This document shows, one piece after another, positions 22,233 to 35,146 of a DNA stretch of 64,000 nt. A program made the translations under genes and the position numbers. This DNA is from Ananas comosus (Eukaryota; Streptophyta; Magnoliopsida; Poales; Bromeliaceae). The notes below the pieces were generated by a model. That model did not search any database. It saw nothing but the letters and a program-made list of their open reading frames with translations, and was not told where the DNA came from. The DNA lies in contig NC_033629.1 of assembly GCF_001540865.1 (NCBI RefSeq), positions 10,165,873 to 10,229,872 on the forward strand, given 5' to 3'. How positions within the stretch are numbered: position 1 is the stretch's first letter; every line of letters starts with the position of its first letter.

Positions 22233-23913
22233 ATTGTGATTAAATCTGACGGTGCTAATCTATTAAAATATATACATATATATTTTTGCATATAATTCTG
22301 TTTGACAACTTGCTTGTATGCTTGTCATTCAAATTTAAATAAATTGGGATTAGCATTTTTAATTTCTAATTGGATATTGTTTATCTGCAAATTATTTTTT
22401 TTATTGTTATTATTTTTACCGTACGGATTCAAAAGGGTGGATTTTTTTTTGCGACAGTAAATAACATTTTATTTATGTACGGTTTGAGTTTTGCTATTGA
22501 AAATTCCTTAAAATTTTTTTGTTAAAAAAAAAGGGATTTGCTACAGTGATTTTTTTAAAGTGTACGGTTTTTTTAAAAATTGTTACAGTAATTATTTTTA
22601 GCTTTCCTGTGTGTACGGGTTTTAGTTTTGCTACAGTAAAACCCATTGCTAATTAAAAAAAAATTGCTACAGTACTTTCTTTTCCACTGTTGAGATTTAT
22701 TAAAACTTATTTTCAAATAGATTTTAAAACTTAATTTTAGAGATATAAATATACTATTTTTCGAAAAAAAAAAAGGGAAGGAAAAATATTTTGTTCCAAG
22801 GGAGATTTGATTTCACAGTATCTAACCTGCAACACTATTTCTAAATTTTATTTTTTCTATTATTTCAGCAATTTTTAAAATCTATTTGCTGCATAGATAT
22901 TATTTGATTGCATATGTTATTTGCTCGAAATTACCTAATTGAAATCAATTTTGTTTTAAAAAAAATTGTTTGGTCCGTCTTTTGCTGTTGAATCAAACTC
23001 TATTCAACATGATTAAATTTCATGATTTTTAAATTTTAGTATATCTCTGAAATTGTGGGGGAGCGTCTTTATCAGTTTGATAAATTTTGATATTATAATT
23101 GCTCTCATGTTTTCATTTTGTCTATCATTGTGTTTAACTTGTAAATAAAATTTATAAATTCTAAAGTTAACATTTATATTATATTGAGATAGAAATCTGT
23201 TAGATGGTTAATTATCTATCATATTATTTATTTGAGTTTTGTCAGATTTGACTAGAATCTTGCAGATTACCAGATTGAAGGCCTAAAGAGGACTATGGTC
23301 CTGTAGTCATCGAGGGGGATGGGACTTTGCCCGTAAAGGGCCTTCCTGCAGTGGGAACCCAACCTTTGTGATAGGAGATCCCTTGAAGAAGGTTCAATGT
23401 GGTAAAAACAAGCTGTCAGGTTGGCCAAGAGCACTTTCTACAAATTTTATAAAGGAGCTTTAGCTCCAATCCCATCCCTATGGTGAGTAGTGCTCTGTGT
23501 AGTGGATCAGGTTGAGCTGAGAGCTCTTAATGGGATCCAAGGCGATAATTTTCGCGAGATGTGACTCTACACACATCCCTGGAGGAAACCACCTATATAA
23601 GAGTATCCGTATGTGGCCGCGGCTATGTGATATGGGCTATCCATAGAAACTCTTATGAAAAATCAAGGTACTGTGCATGGCCATTAACGCACAGACCCGC
23701 GACGGAGAATTCTGTACTGTGTGTGTGGTGGTTGAAGTCAGGGTCAAAGGAACGTAGTTCAAGACCTGGTTCACTCCGATTCCTTCTGATGGAAATCACT
23801 TACACTAAGTGGGGTTAAGTCTCTTAAAGACACCTCACCCATTGCATAGTATAAAACACCCAGTAAATTTGATTTTAATTCGTAATTTTAAAATTTTGAG
23901 TTTTGTGGGGGAT
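22233..23913 (+). other. Non-coding 3' interior of the LTR element
   Basis: Normal orientation. A degenerate tandem array at about 22425-22680 repeats 'ttgctacagta' and 'gtgtacgg' words with a spacing of roughly 60-75 bases. The part from 23250 to 23830 is GC-richer with many short conserved-looking words but no continuous frame; the 85-codon frame at 23561-23818 is not recognised. It ends in the purine tract before the right LTR. Confidence 0.6.
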
Positions 23914-24587
23914 TGTTGGTGAAAAACTCAAAATTTTGAGTTTGAATTTATTTTATTTGAACTTTAAATTATTTATTATTTATTATTTATGATTCTATTT
24001 ATTTACTACTTTATTTATTTTATTTTATTTAATTATTTTAGTATCTTTCTTAATGAGAAAGAAACTAACGGAATTTTTTTCCGTTCCGTTTCTTCCGTGT
24101 TACGTTGGGCGGGTTCCGCTTCTTTCTCGTAAGAGAAAAACGTAAAATCCTCTTTCCTTTTTAGGTCTTTTTCCTTTTCTTCTTGCTTAAGATAGAGCAG
24201 ACAGAAAAGATTTTTAATCATTGGTTAATCTCTATCCATTTATTCTTTTATCTTTCATTTTTGAACATTCCCCTTATCCACTGGGTGTTGAGAATCTTCG
24301 TCAACCTCCTTCACGATCGTGCTCGCAGAATGAGGAATTCCGGTCGTACCTTGGGGTGTTATTTCCGGTTAATCCCGCACGTAAGGACGGGAATACGCCT
24401 TAGGGCAGTGCCTCGCACGCTTTCGGATTAATATATTGATATTCTTTTTCCACAATTTTGAAATTTAGCGATTATCTGTGAGTTGATTTATTTGCATTTA
24501 TCTGTATGTTTGTTTATTTTTATTTTTATCACAAAGTTAGTTAGGTTTTAATTGCAACCGGATTCCTATGCGATATTTGTTCCAACA
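23914..24587 (+). repeat. Right LTR (674 bp)
   Basis: TGTTGG at the start and CCAACA at the end form the usual short inverted termini. The CCTTT duplication follows at 24588-24592. Confidence 0.92.
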
Positions 24588-24592
24588 CCTTT

Positions 24593-25636
24593 TCCGTGTC
24601 CAGCGGCCCGCGGAATCAACGTCCGAGGCCTGAGACTCAACTGGAAAGATGAGAAACGAAGATGCTCCACAGCTCCAGTGGTTTTTTCAACTTCGGGAGA
24701 AGTAATAAAATCCATTTACAATAATGAGATAGTATTGAGAGTCAATCAAAACAAATGATGGTGCCATTTCAAAATGGCTTAAATAGTCGGAATAATTTTG
24801 AAATGAGCCCCTCAATTTTATTTTATTTTTTCTAATGGGCCCTACTGTATCTTATGACTGCCATAATGGAACAGTTACCTGTTTTCATGCATTTTTAGGA
24901 ATATACTTCTTCGTGACACAAGTTGAGTACTTACGATTGGGACCTGTAGTTATCTTAAACTTTTTGAATGAGCAATACCTAGTGGTACGCTGAAAAACGG
25001 ATGTAAATCATACATTCCATTCATCCAAGAATAAAATTCTCTCCACTAATCACCGCACCCTTGAATAAGTGGGGCGCAAAATATACACCTCTTTTAAGAT
25101 GTATAAATAGCATTTACCCTTTTGCATACAAGCAATGACTATAAATGATAAATAATACCAAATTATTGATGTACTTCACCTACAATTTTTTCAAATGTGC
25201 ACACTCCAAAAAAAAAGAGTGTAAATACCTCCTTTCATCCAAGAATCAACTTTTGACTCTTTATCCTGTCAACTTTTTTTTCTTAAAAAAATATATATAC
25301 GAAAAACATTAAGAGCTTTTGGTTATAACTCAGCCACCCCTTTTGGGGTGTAAAACTAGCATTTTTTTTCCAAATAATTTGAATTATATAAGGCAAGTCA
25401 GAATGATTTCTCAGCATACGAGCATTCTATAAATATATTAAAAAAAAAAAAAAATGCTACTTGTACACCCGAAAAAGATATAAATCTTAGACCCCCTCAA
25501 CCTACAGTATAGAAAATCCTAGATGAGAGTTTTTAGTAGTAAAAAACAGAGTTTTGACAAGACATATGGGCCATTAGATGGGGGACCTAAGATTTAGACC
25601 CATGTCTGAGTGTGCAGGTTGCAGTGCTCTTAAAAA

Positions 25637-25684
<48 letters not shown>

Positions 25685-25831
25685 GCATAGGAGCCAAAAA
25701 ACAGCTGCTAATTTTACAGCAACCAGAAAGCTGCATAGGAGCCAAAAAAAACTCTTTCTAATTTTACAGCAACCAAGTTTAAGCTCACCTAAGATGATTT
25801 CACCTCCTCTAAGGTATACATTGATGTATCT
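24593..25831. other. Spacer between the LTR element and the MYND gene
   Basis: No gene recognised. About 24595-24700 is GC-richer. A (GA)n microsatellite lies at 25642-25682. 'gctgcataggagccaaaaaa' is duplicated at 25682 and 25731. A stretch of poly(A)-containing AT-rich repeat lies near 25440. The last part is 3' flank of the minus-strand MYND gene. Confidence 0.5.
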
Positions 25832-28800
25832 CTACATACCGAAAATAAAGCAGTTTGAGTAGCATGGAAGGTACAAAGCGCTGTCTTCAACCGCCATAGG
25901 CTGTCGGAAAGGATTTATCTGAATCTGCAAGAAAGTGTTCACCATTTTATCTTGATCTTAAAGAAAAATGAGATCTACATACATACCCCAGCAAAATTTT
26001 CCAAACTTACTTTCTTGTGTACATGCTCTCATAATTACAAGCCCAGCTAAAGAAAAGCTAGGACATGAATCCCCATTTAATGAGGGCAATATTTTTGTAA
26101 AAAACTGCACTTTTGAGGGAAGTTTATGAAAATTCAGATTTTACAGGATGTATACATGTAAACAGATGATTTGCAGGGAAATATATGTAAAAGCCCCAAG
26201 CAACAAGAGGCAAAGCTACAGAACAGCTTACTGGCAGGCTGAGAGGGCGGCCAGTTACAGAGCTTATGCAACGGGAAGCTAGAAATGCAGCTTCTTCACA
26301 AAAGTCGGTAAATATTGCCGGGACGCCCATCTCCTTGATTAATTCCTTAAAAAGATGATAATCAATTAGTTGGATTTGATTATAGCATTCGACACAAATA
26401 AAATGTCAGCTGCACATAAAACTACACTGCTAAAAGTTGCAAGAGAATAATGAAACTGAATTCTAATTTATTTACTAACAAAAGCTAAAAATGGAACTTG
26501 GAAATAGAAAATGTTTATGTTTTGGTCCACATTGTACCGGGATTCACGAGTTCCAGTTTTCAGAACAAGTAGAAAGCTCTAAAAAGGTTCACTTCCATTT
26601 GGATGATAAAAGTACCAATATATGCATTACTCATCACATTATGATCAAAATTATTACAGATAAAAAAGAAAAGAAAATTCAATAGAAACAAAAAGGTCTC
26701 ATTGTCTAAATTCTTTATCAGTATGTCGATCCTTGTGTATAGTGATATTTGGTGGAAAACTAAGCCTCGTCAAGGAAGATTTTGATGTGCAAACAGAATA
26801 CAAATACCACCAGAAGAGTAAGTAGCTTGAAAGTAGTTTGAACAGGGAAGACATACTATAGTTGGTAGCCAGCTAGAGTATGCGGCAACACCAGCATTAG
26901 GAGCAACAATAAGATGTGGATTTGAATCCTGCTGAACTCTTTGTTAGTCGAGATGTTGAAAGAAATTAACCAACATGAGCTAGCACTGAAACATCTCTAG
27001 AATTTTTCTTTTGTTATCAGCACGACAAAGGTATAAATTAATGGCAAAACAATTTATAGTCTATGCCAGAAAAGTCGAATGATAAATATCAAATATGCAA
27101 TTCGTGCGGAAAAAATAAAAGAACTGCTATATTGAGGATTCCTACTGATTCATGTTCTTTCCCAAGTGTTCACATTCGTACGACATGTCAAATCTGATGT
27201 AGAATTGGCAGTAAGTTAATGACTTAGTTAAGACTAATAAAACATAAAATTAGCTCTGTCCTGTTATATGTAAAGTAACAAGGACTCGAAGCATTTAAGG
27301 CTTTGATACCATCTTAAAATTATATCTTTTCCATTTGCTAACAGCAAGAAATTAATTTAAGGTGAAAGATAAAACACATGCATTTACTCAGAGTACTCTT
27401 CAAAATTACTTCAGAACAAAAGTGAACTGCGTAGAGGCAGCTATTCATTATGCAGTTGTTTAGTTCGATACGACAGCTTTCTTATGTTCGGTGTACTCAA
27501 ACTTTGATGGGTTGAAATTCTGGTAGACCATTCGAAATTATGTGCAGTCTATGTTGTCTGATCTCAACAGGTCAAGATCTGCATTGACAAATCAAAACTT
27601 TCGACTGGTCGATATTTATGCCGACCAATCAAGATCCTCTACAGAATCCCATTGGAAGCAGGATTTGACTCAGACAGTCTTTCATTTCGTAGTTTAACTA
27701 GTCTTATTCTATTTTTGGATTATTAGTAGTTCGTTCTGCTTTTATGCTTACTGAATGCCAAAGAAATTTAGAGAGCTTCGTAACCTTTGCCATACAAAGC
27801 AAAGAAGAATTCAAGACAACCTTCACAATATCTGTATATCTGTCATGATAATACCCTTTGCGAAGCCTCAGCATCACTGCATTAGTTCTTTCACTTGATC
27901 TACAATGGCAGCTTTCCTCAGAACAATGGGCATAGTTCGAAATGCATATTGTCTCACCATCCCTATTAACCAACATGTAGTGTGAATCAAAAGACAAAAG
28001 GAAACAAAAATTATGCTTGGCCTAAGCACAAGATTACTAGCATAGATTGCCCTTGGCTCATCAATATATTTGTAAGCAACATCCTAATGTATTCAAAGTA
28101 CAGATGAAAAATAATCAGTAAAAGACAAGTAAAAAAGAAGAAAATAGATCCCTACTTAACTGGTAAACTACCCTTCAAGGCAAGCAAATAGAACTAGGTA
28201 TTAGTCTAGAACTAGGTATTAGTCTCTTTATGCACAACGTTCTATTATTTTCATACTAATCCAGGTAACCTAAAGAAATTACCTATTGAAACACCAAACA
28301 TCCTGGAGAATAATCAGTAAAAGACATAAGTAAAAAGAAGAAAATAGATCCCTACTTACTGGTAAACTACCCTTCAAGGCAAGCAAATAGAACTAGGTAT
28401 TAGTCTCTTTATGCACAACGTTCTATTATTTTCGTACTAATCCAGATAACCTAAAGAAATTACCTATTGAAACACTGAACATCCTGGACCCGCCAACAGT
28501 CAAATATGAGAATGTTCTTTCGAAAGTTTAATAGGCAATGAAACTAACCTACATTGTGGAACTGCTGGCCCAACAATCTCAATGTACAGCTGAAGACCAG
28601 GAAAAAGTGCCCGCAGCTCTCCAAAGACCGCAAGTTGCAAAAGCTCTTTCTCAGGGCCTTCAAATGAACAAATTACACATGAACCTTGTGCTTATGATAA
28701 TTGAAATTTTAGATTTTCAGAGATGCAAGTCAAAGAAAAGATTGATGAGCTTATAACATGAGTTTTTTTTTACATATATATACCCCTTTAAATATGCAGA

Positions 28801-31800
28801 CCCCTCTAAATATGCAGAATATCACATATATTCTTGCAAAGTTGGTTTTTGTGTGCAGGCCACCGAAACCTCTATTGATTGCATTCATAGCCTTGCCAGG
28901 AATATATGCAAACAAGTTTTGCATAAATGCAGTTGGCAGGACCACAAACAGAAATAAGAAAATTTTTGGTGGCATGCGTGCAAATACCACCTTTGCATGG
29001 ATATTTGCGCAATTTTCACATATTTCCAGGGCTATATGCAAAGAAAAAGAAACCTAAAGTTATCTATGCAATGATTAGCTGTAAATTATCAAACTTAATA
29101 AACTTATATAACCATTGTTGACATTGCAGACTTGCTCCGGTTACCTAGGTAATGTATGTGCAATTTTCCTGAAACTTCTGAACTTGAATTTCTAGCAAAA
29201 GAAAGTTGAAGGCAGTGATATATGGTAAGAGGCTGTAAATTAGGAACAAAATTAAGTTACTATCATGAAAGGCTTTAAAAAAAAAAAAAAACAAGGCATG
29301 CTAAAGCACTATTTATAAACTGTTATTGCATAGTTATGCAATTCTCTACATCAAAGAAGAGAAACAGAGGCAACAGCGAGAAGAGATTCAAACAACATGG
29401 AAATTTACTCCAAATAGAACTGCACATAGTTTGACAGAATCATCAACTAATCTCACCACATAGTCATTCATTATTTGAACTTTGTAAAGGAAAAAAGTAA
29501 TATTATCACCTATATTATGTTGCATGACTCAGATTACTCCTAAACTATTAGATGGCATTGCAGGATATATGAATCACAATCGGTGAAATTCATGCGTAAC
29601 TTAGGTGCCCTATGTTGTCACTAATTTATTTAGGCATTTCATTCACCAGAAACACATAAGAAAGGAACACATAAGAACGAATTACTTACTTGCTAGGAAA
29701 AATAGAATCATTCAACTGAGGCTAAATTGTACTTTTGTTCCTCTAACTCTGAGGGGTGCGACATTGGTCCTCAAACTTTAATTCATGCGATTTTTTACTC
29801 AGAAAGTCCTAAATTGTTACAATTAAGTTCCACAGTCCAATTTAATTGGTCAAATAATGATATACGGTAATATAGTGGTGATGTGGTAGTATTGTAATCG
29901 ATGACATGACAATTAATAAGATACCACACCACTTCCATATCAACGAAATATTAGTATTCAGTTCAATTAAATTGGACTATAGAACTTAATTGCAACACTT
30001 AGAAAGTTCAAGCCAGAAATTATAACAAATTATAACAAATTAAAGTTTGAGGACTAAAAGTGCAATTTACACCTTCAACTTATTATTCCATTAGTTGGCT
30101 ACGTTTTAGTTAAACAACAATGCGATCAGGATCGGATGGAAAAGAAACCATTGAAGATTAAGAAGATGACAAATATGAACACCATCTTCTAATGAGTTTT
30201 AATAGAAATCCAATCTTTGGGATACTCAAGCAGTTCTAGTAAACTCATTGCAGAATGATGCTCAAGTTTCTCCAACCATGGCAACAAACATGAAGAGTGA
30301 CATGCAGTAAGGCTAACAAAATATGGAGATTACATTTCTAGATTAATCATGGAAAGCGAAAACATTGTTCTTGCAGGGTTTGTCAGATGGACAGCATAAA
30401 TATGCTTACCATGTTTCATATTCTTAATTTGGCTATCTAGTGGCTTCTATACCAAGAGGGGAATTCAAGCAAAAAAGGTCCTTGAAGGCCAGAACACTAC
30501 ACAGCACTGTTTGTACCTTTTATAGAGTCCAATTATGTTAAAATGTCTTGGTTATAAGGAAGTGAACTAAACCTTACATCTGTATTAACCTCCTGTCTTG
30601 CTTTGAGTATAGTACAGAGATATGCAATCATTTTTCCAAAGAGAGACAAATAATAATCACAACAAAATTAGTGAGGAATCTCCGGAAGTAAACATAAAGA
30701 CTCCAGGAAAAAAAAAATGCTATACCCAATGGAGTAACAATGCGACAGGTGAATGAAAAGGAAGGCTTCTCCACTTGTAGTAATCCTTCCAACTACTCAA
30801 AGGAGTTGATATCGGATTTTTTGGATCTGTTATAAAGAAGCAGAAATGCTAACAGTATACCAGTACATGATAATGCTAGTTAAACTGATTACTAAGTGAA
30901 AAGTATACCAGTACATGGGCACAGCGAACTCGGTAGGTTCCAGTCATTCATTATACTGCCAACAGATAAATATGTTAGTAAATATAATGCATGTATTTTT
31001 AGAAAAATAACTGTTCATGACATGAGTTTTCCATTAAGGCGACGAGTAGAGCAAACAATAAAAATATACCCTGTATCCATGATTGGCAATATATTACACT
31101 GTTTGGCTCAACAATTTTCATCATTTTTTTTTTTTGAGAGGGGACATCCATAGGGTGATTCCCTAAGGGAAATCAATTTTCATGATAAAAATCATTTAAA
31201 TATGATAAAAATTCTTTTAAAGACAAATATAGCAAACCCCATCTAGCATGAAGTTAGGTGCATGTTTGGCCTAGCTTTTGGTTGCACTCCTGTTTCTGTA
31301 GTTGCAGCCTCCTTTATTAAAGCACTTGGCAAACAAAAAAGTTTTGGAACTGTTGCTGTGTTGTGAAGATGAAAGAGAATTTTGAGGCCTGCAAGCAAAA
31401 AGTCCAATGTGTTTTTGCTTCTTCTGCAACAAAAAGAAGTTTGGGAGAGATTCTAATGATAAAGCAATTAGTGCTTCTCCCACCAGCACCAGTCAAACAG
31501 AATCTTATCAAACACAGCTACACCTAAAGTCAAGACAAACAAGCCCTAGAAATAGTTTAATTGAGGTACTAAAGCTTAAGAAATCAAGGACAAATGCTTC
31601 AAAGACATAAAATAGAAAATATCTCTAAGGATAGTCTTAGTTATAACAGGATCATCCACAAAATTAAAACTTCAATGTACAATAATTAGTAAATCATTAA
31701 TGATTTCAAAGTCACTCTTGTTGTTAACATACATGGTTAGTCTCATCTACAAATATATTACCCTATACCCATGGTTCGCAATATATTACACTGTTTACCT

Positions 31801-34439
31801 CATCAATTTTCATCTTTTTCTTTTTTGAGAGAGAGGGAACATCCATAGGGTGATTCCCTATGGGAAATCAATTTTCATCATAAAAATCATTTCAGCATGA
31901 TAAAAATTATTTTAAAGGCAAATATAGCAAACCCCATCTAGCATGAAGTTTGGCCTAGCTTTTGGTTCCACTCCTGCTTCTAATTTAGTTGTAGCCTCCT
32001 TTATTAAAGCACTTGGCAAACAAAAAAGTTCTAGAGCTACTGCTGTGTTGTGAAGAAGAAAAAGAATTTTGAGGCCCGCAAGCAGAAAGTCCAATGTGTT
32101 TTCACTTCTTCTGCAACAAGAAGATGTTTGGGGGAGATTCTAATGATAAAGCAATTAGTGCTTCTCCCACCAGCACCAATCAAACAGAATCTTATCAAAC
32201 ACAACTACACCTATAGGCAAGCCAAACAAGCTCTAGAAATAGTTTAATCGAGGTACTAAAGCTTAACAAATCGAGGAGGAATGGCTTCAAAGTCATAAAA
32301 TAGAAAATATCTCTAAGGATAGTCTTAGTTATAATAGGATCATCCACAAAACTAAAACTTCCAAGTACAATAATTAGTAAATCATTAGTGATTCTAAAGT
32401 CACTCTTGTTGTTAACATACATGGTTAGTCTTATCTACAAATCTATATGAGGTCCTCGAAATATGTCCAGATGAACAATGGAAATGGTCATTAAATTGTC
32501 AGATTTCTTTAACTACGTGAATTTCTCCACTTTTGATGATGACAGGAACTCAAATGTTATTTGGCCACACGTGGGTCAAATTATGTTGACTTAGAAACCA
32601 AACAAGAATTGTCGAAATTCATTAAACCATGTAATATATTATAAAAAAGTTGTGCATCTTTCTGAAAAGTTCCAAATAAAATATGGAAAGTTTCCAAAGA
32701 GTTCGGTTCATCGCACCATTTCTTTTATATGCACGAGTTTTCAAAAATGTTCTATGCACTCAATCATATGGATTTAAATCAAACTGTCCATGCATTGCAA
32801 CTCCATCTGTAAGAGAATGATTTTAAAGCTCAGCCAAGGCCTAGTTTGGGATTAAAGTATCTAAAAGCAGTAAAGCACCCGCTTTCATGCTTTGGAAGGC
32901 CTGGAAAATGGAAAGCGCTTTCAATCATCTCTCCTTTATGTCATAAAATGATAGTGGGAAACACCGCCGGAGAATCAAGCAACTACTTGCTTCTCCCGTG
33001 GTAGTTCCCACCACCATTCATAACATCAGAGGAAAAATTGAAAGCGCTTTCAAATTTTTTGGCCTTCCAAAGCATGAGAGTGGTTGTTTTTAGACACTGC
33101 GATCCTAAACCACGCCTTAATGAGAAGATTGCTTATCGTGGACAACATGATGCATCATTCCTTAAAAAGAAGAGGAAAGAACCCACCACGGAGAGGGGAA
33201 AAGTAAATAAATAAACTAGAGTACGGCAAAGTAGTCTAGCGAATAAGATACATTAATTAGTTCCTTATTGACTAATATGCCACTCGCAGAGAAAACCATA
33301 TCCTATGAATATATATGAGAGCACAAGATTAGGAGAAAACCCTAAGCCACCGATAGAAGCCAAGGTGGGCCCACAGCTGCATTCCGACGTCCACAGCCCT
33401 CGTTGATGAAGTCCCTTTGACATGAAAAGAGAGCATCTAGTCATCTGTTCTCCAGATCTCTATAAAACAATAAAAAATATGTAATCACGAAAAGAGACAG
33501 ATGGTCAAAAGCAGCAATTTTTCTGGATGGAAGTTCCATCTAAATGCCACACACCAGAATTCACATCTCATAAAAACTGATTGACACAGTATCATAACAT
33601 GGAAATAACTTTGTCTGGAAGCTGCACATCTCGATCTCTACTAAATTACACAGAGGAACAAAATGGCAAAAGAACAAGTAACAATCACTGAACGGTTTCC
33701 GACGCATGATGCTTACTTTGAGACAACTCATTTTGAGTTAAAAAAAAGAAAAGAAAAGGATAGTGAGAGCTCCTCACACCAATTTAGACCTGAGATCACA
33801 GACCAGGTTAAGTTTGCCTGGTCCGGAGACTTTACAGCTACATTAAGCAACAGGCAGAGGAATTATGATTCTTTCTAAACTAGAACAGTAATTCGGATGC
33901 CGAGGAACCATGAAAATTATTAGCTTTAAATTCTCATACTCATTCACATTGCAAAGATGTGAAATTTCCGTTTATTTCATACTAGTCAAATCTCAAGAGA
34001 TATTCTGAATTCAAGCATGTTGCGTTGAGGCAGATGAATAATGGTATCCCTTCAATTTAATGATTCGGACTAATTTACAGAGACTAGAATAAACTCAATA
34101 ATGTGATTTTACCAGGAGCGAAGCTTCCTCAGAGAAGGTGAACGGGAAATCGTTTAAAGTATCCGCCATCCTCATCTGTTCTTGGAGTCTCGCGCATTCA
34201 TCTCTGTGATCGTTCCAATGCAACATCTGCAGAATCGTTGCAGAAACTTTCCAAAAATGAATTGAGCTAAATAAGGGAAATTCAAATAATCACATCGAGA
34301 GAAAGAGAGAGAGATTGATGATGACGACCTGGTGGGAGGGTGAGCAGTAGGCGACGGCGCCGCAGAGCCCGCAGCGCCGCGAGGGTCGGCCCGGCGCGCA
34401 CGGCCCCGCGCCGGCGCTGCCCTTCGCGGCGCACTCCAT
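25832..34439 (-). CDS. MYND zinc-finger protein, plant ZMYND15-like group (11 exons, ~367 aa)
   Basis: Protein of a conserved plant family of unknown biochemical role with one N-terminal MYND zinc finger (a protein-interaction domain). Exons, 5' to 3': 34439-34329, 34226-34113, 33444-33341, 30955-30909, 30826-30726, 30404-30334, 28684-28549, 27962-27821, 26928-26857, 26345-26232, 25924-25832. Visible: start MECAAKGSAG, zinc ligands in RRCGLCGAVAYCSPSHQ and HWNDHRDECARL, then LNDFPFTFSEEAS, TRCSLFMSKGLHQRGLW, NDWNLPSSLCPC, SSWKDYYKWRSLPFHSP, GPEKELLQLAVFGELR, RDGETICISNYAHCSE, PHLIVAPNAGVAAYSSWLPT, VPAIFTDFCEEAAFLASRC, and an end in PCYSNCFIFGM. Ten of the eleven exons join in phase. The sixth (71 nt) leaves a one-base phase conflict with the seventh: a mispredicted splice site, a missed micro-exon or an indel. 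The start codon sits about 95 bp from a foldback MITE. Confidence 0.92.
28107..28497. repeat. ~200-bp tandem duplication in a MYND-gene intron
   Basis: Two adjacent near-identical copies (about 28107-28313 and 28314-28497) share 'aaaatagatccctactta', 'ttcaaggcaagcaaatag' and 'caacgttctattatttt'. The first copy has an extra internal duplication of 'tagaactaggtattagtc'. The second copy ends just before the acceptor side of exon 28549-28684. Confidence 0.85.
28760..29060. repeat. Unclassified TGCA-rich repeat in a MYND-gene intron
   Basis: A GC-richer island of about 300 bp is open in three frames. It contains 'ttgattgcattcatagcc', 'atatgcaaacaagttttgc' and 'gcatggatatttgcgc'. Its minus-strand reading resembles that of 54213-54473 (shared 'NAI..G...' pattern and Thr-Lys words), so it may be a terminus of the same Mutator-like family rather than a gene. 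Confidence 0.35.
29715..30086. mobile_element. MITE with ~35-bp terminal inverted repeats
   Basis: Left end 'ctaaattgtacttttgttcc' and right end (inverted) 'gtaaattgcacttttagtcc', followed on both sides by 'tcaaactttaatt'. It lies in the MYND-gene intron. Related copies: 48605-49455 (interrupted by an RNase H remnant) and about 39905-40200. Confidence 0.65.
31068..32445. repeat. ~690-bp tandem duplication in MYND intron 3
   Basis: Copy 1 (about 31068-31760) and copy 2 (about 31761-32445) run in parallel from 'taccct(g/a)tatcccatg'-like starts through 'catccatagggtgattccct', 'agcaaaccccatctagcatg', 'ttggcctagcttttggtt' and 'gttgttaacatacatgg'. Each includes a MITE-like part similar to 10890-11215. 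Open frames inside both copies are equivalent and not recognisable. Confidence 0.85.
32838..33118. mobile_element. MITE with ~60-bp inverted ends in MYND intron 3
   Basis: Left 'aggcctagtttgggattaaa' plus 'gctttcatgctttggaaggc' pairs with right 'ccttccaaagcatgagag' plus 'gatcctaaaccacgcctt'. A second inner pair is 'gaaagcgctttcaa'. No coding capacity. Confidence 0.65.
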
Positions 34440-34533
34440 GAAAAAGCCACGCCTTCCGAGCAGGAACAGACTCGCTCCCTCCAAACAAACAGCAGGTTTT
34501 AGGCCCTCCCTCGTTGGTCGGAAGGAAGTCTGG

Positions 34534-34957
34534 GGGCTTTTTTTTTTTGCATTTGACCCCCTTAAAAAAATTATTTTTACAAATAGCCCCACTAATTTTA
34601 TAATTGTAATTTTAGTTCACACATAGGGAACACGTCAACGCCACGCGAGCAGGGATGGTGGATGTGAAATAAGCTGAACACAATGAATTATTCACCATGT
34701 CTAGTGTATTATATTACTTGCGCGCGGGGTCAATATATTCACTGAACACAGTGAACCATTCACATTCACCGTGTCTAAACATGTTGAATGAATTACCGTG
34801 TTTAACTTATTCCACATCCTTCACTTCTCTTCGCATGGCGCTGACGTAGCACTTACGTGGCGGGAATAGAGTCAAAATTATAATTATAAAATTAGTGGGG
34901 CTATTTATGAAAAAAAGAAATTTTTGAGAGGGCCAAATATAAAAAAAAAAAAAAGCC
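34534..34957. mobile_element. Foldback MITE, copy B, next to the MYND gene start
   Basis: Left 'ggggctttttttttttgc' through 'aaatagccccactaatttta' pairs with right 'ttagtggggctatttatg' through 'aaaaaaaaaaaagcc'. The centre carries 'tgaatgaattaccgtgttt' and 'gaaccattcac' words shared with copies A and C. It sits 95 bp upstream of the MYND start codon, so it probably lies in the 5' leader or core promoter. Confidence 0.75.
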
Positions 34958-35146
34958 TCCACACAGCATCCAACACAAAGATTTTAGTACACTAGCTTTC
35001 TTCAAAAACTCCATTCTAAAATTAGACCGTCAAAATTTTATTTGTTAATATATTCTCCATTTTATCATGTGAGTGGAAAAAAAAAAAAAACGAGTGGAAT
35101 AGACTCCCTCCTTAATCAGGCCCTCTTTGGTAAGAGGAAGTCCACT

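Larger units (their letters stand above)
18134..24592 (+). mobile_element. LTR retrotransposon, no pol ORF, with TSD CCTTT and a reversed internal block
   Basis: Direct 5-bp repeats CCTTT at 18134-18138 and 24588-24592 bound the element. The right LTR is 23914-24587 (674 bp), TGTTGG...CCAACA. The left LTR begins at 18139 and runs normally to 18592 (454 bp). Its remaining 221 bp are found only by reading 22231 back to 22011, giving 675 bp in total. A purine tract (GTGGGGGAT) sits just before the right LTR. No gag, protease, integrase or RT frame is visible. No usual tRNA primer-binding site follows the left LTR end in either reading. This resembles a LARD-type non-autonomous element, unless the true interior was displaced by the reversed block. 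The LTR pair and TSD are firm; the interior as given is unreliable. Confidence 0.85.
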
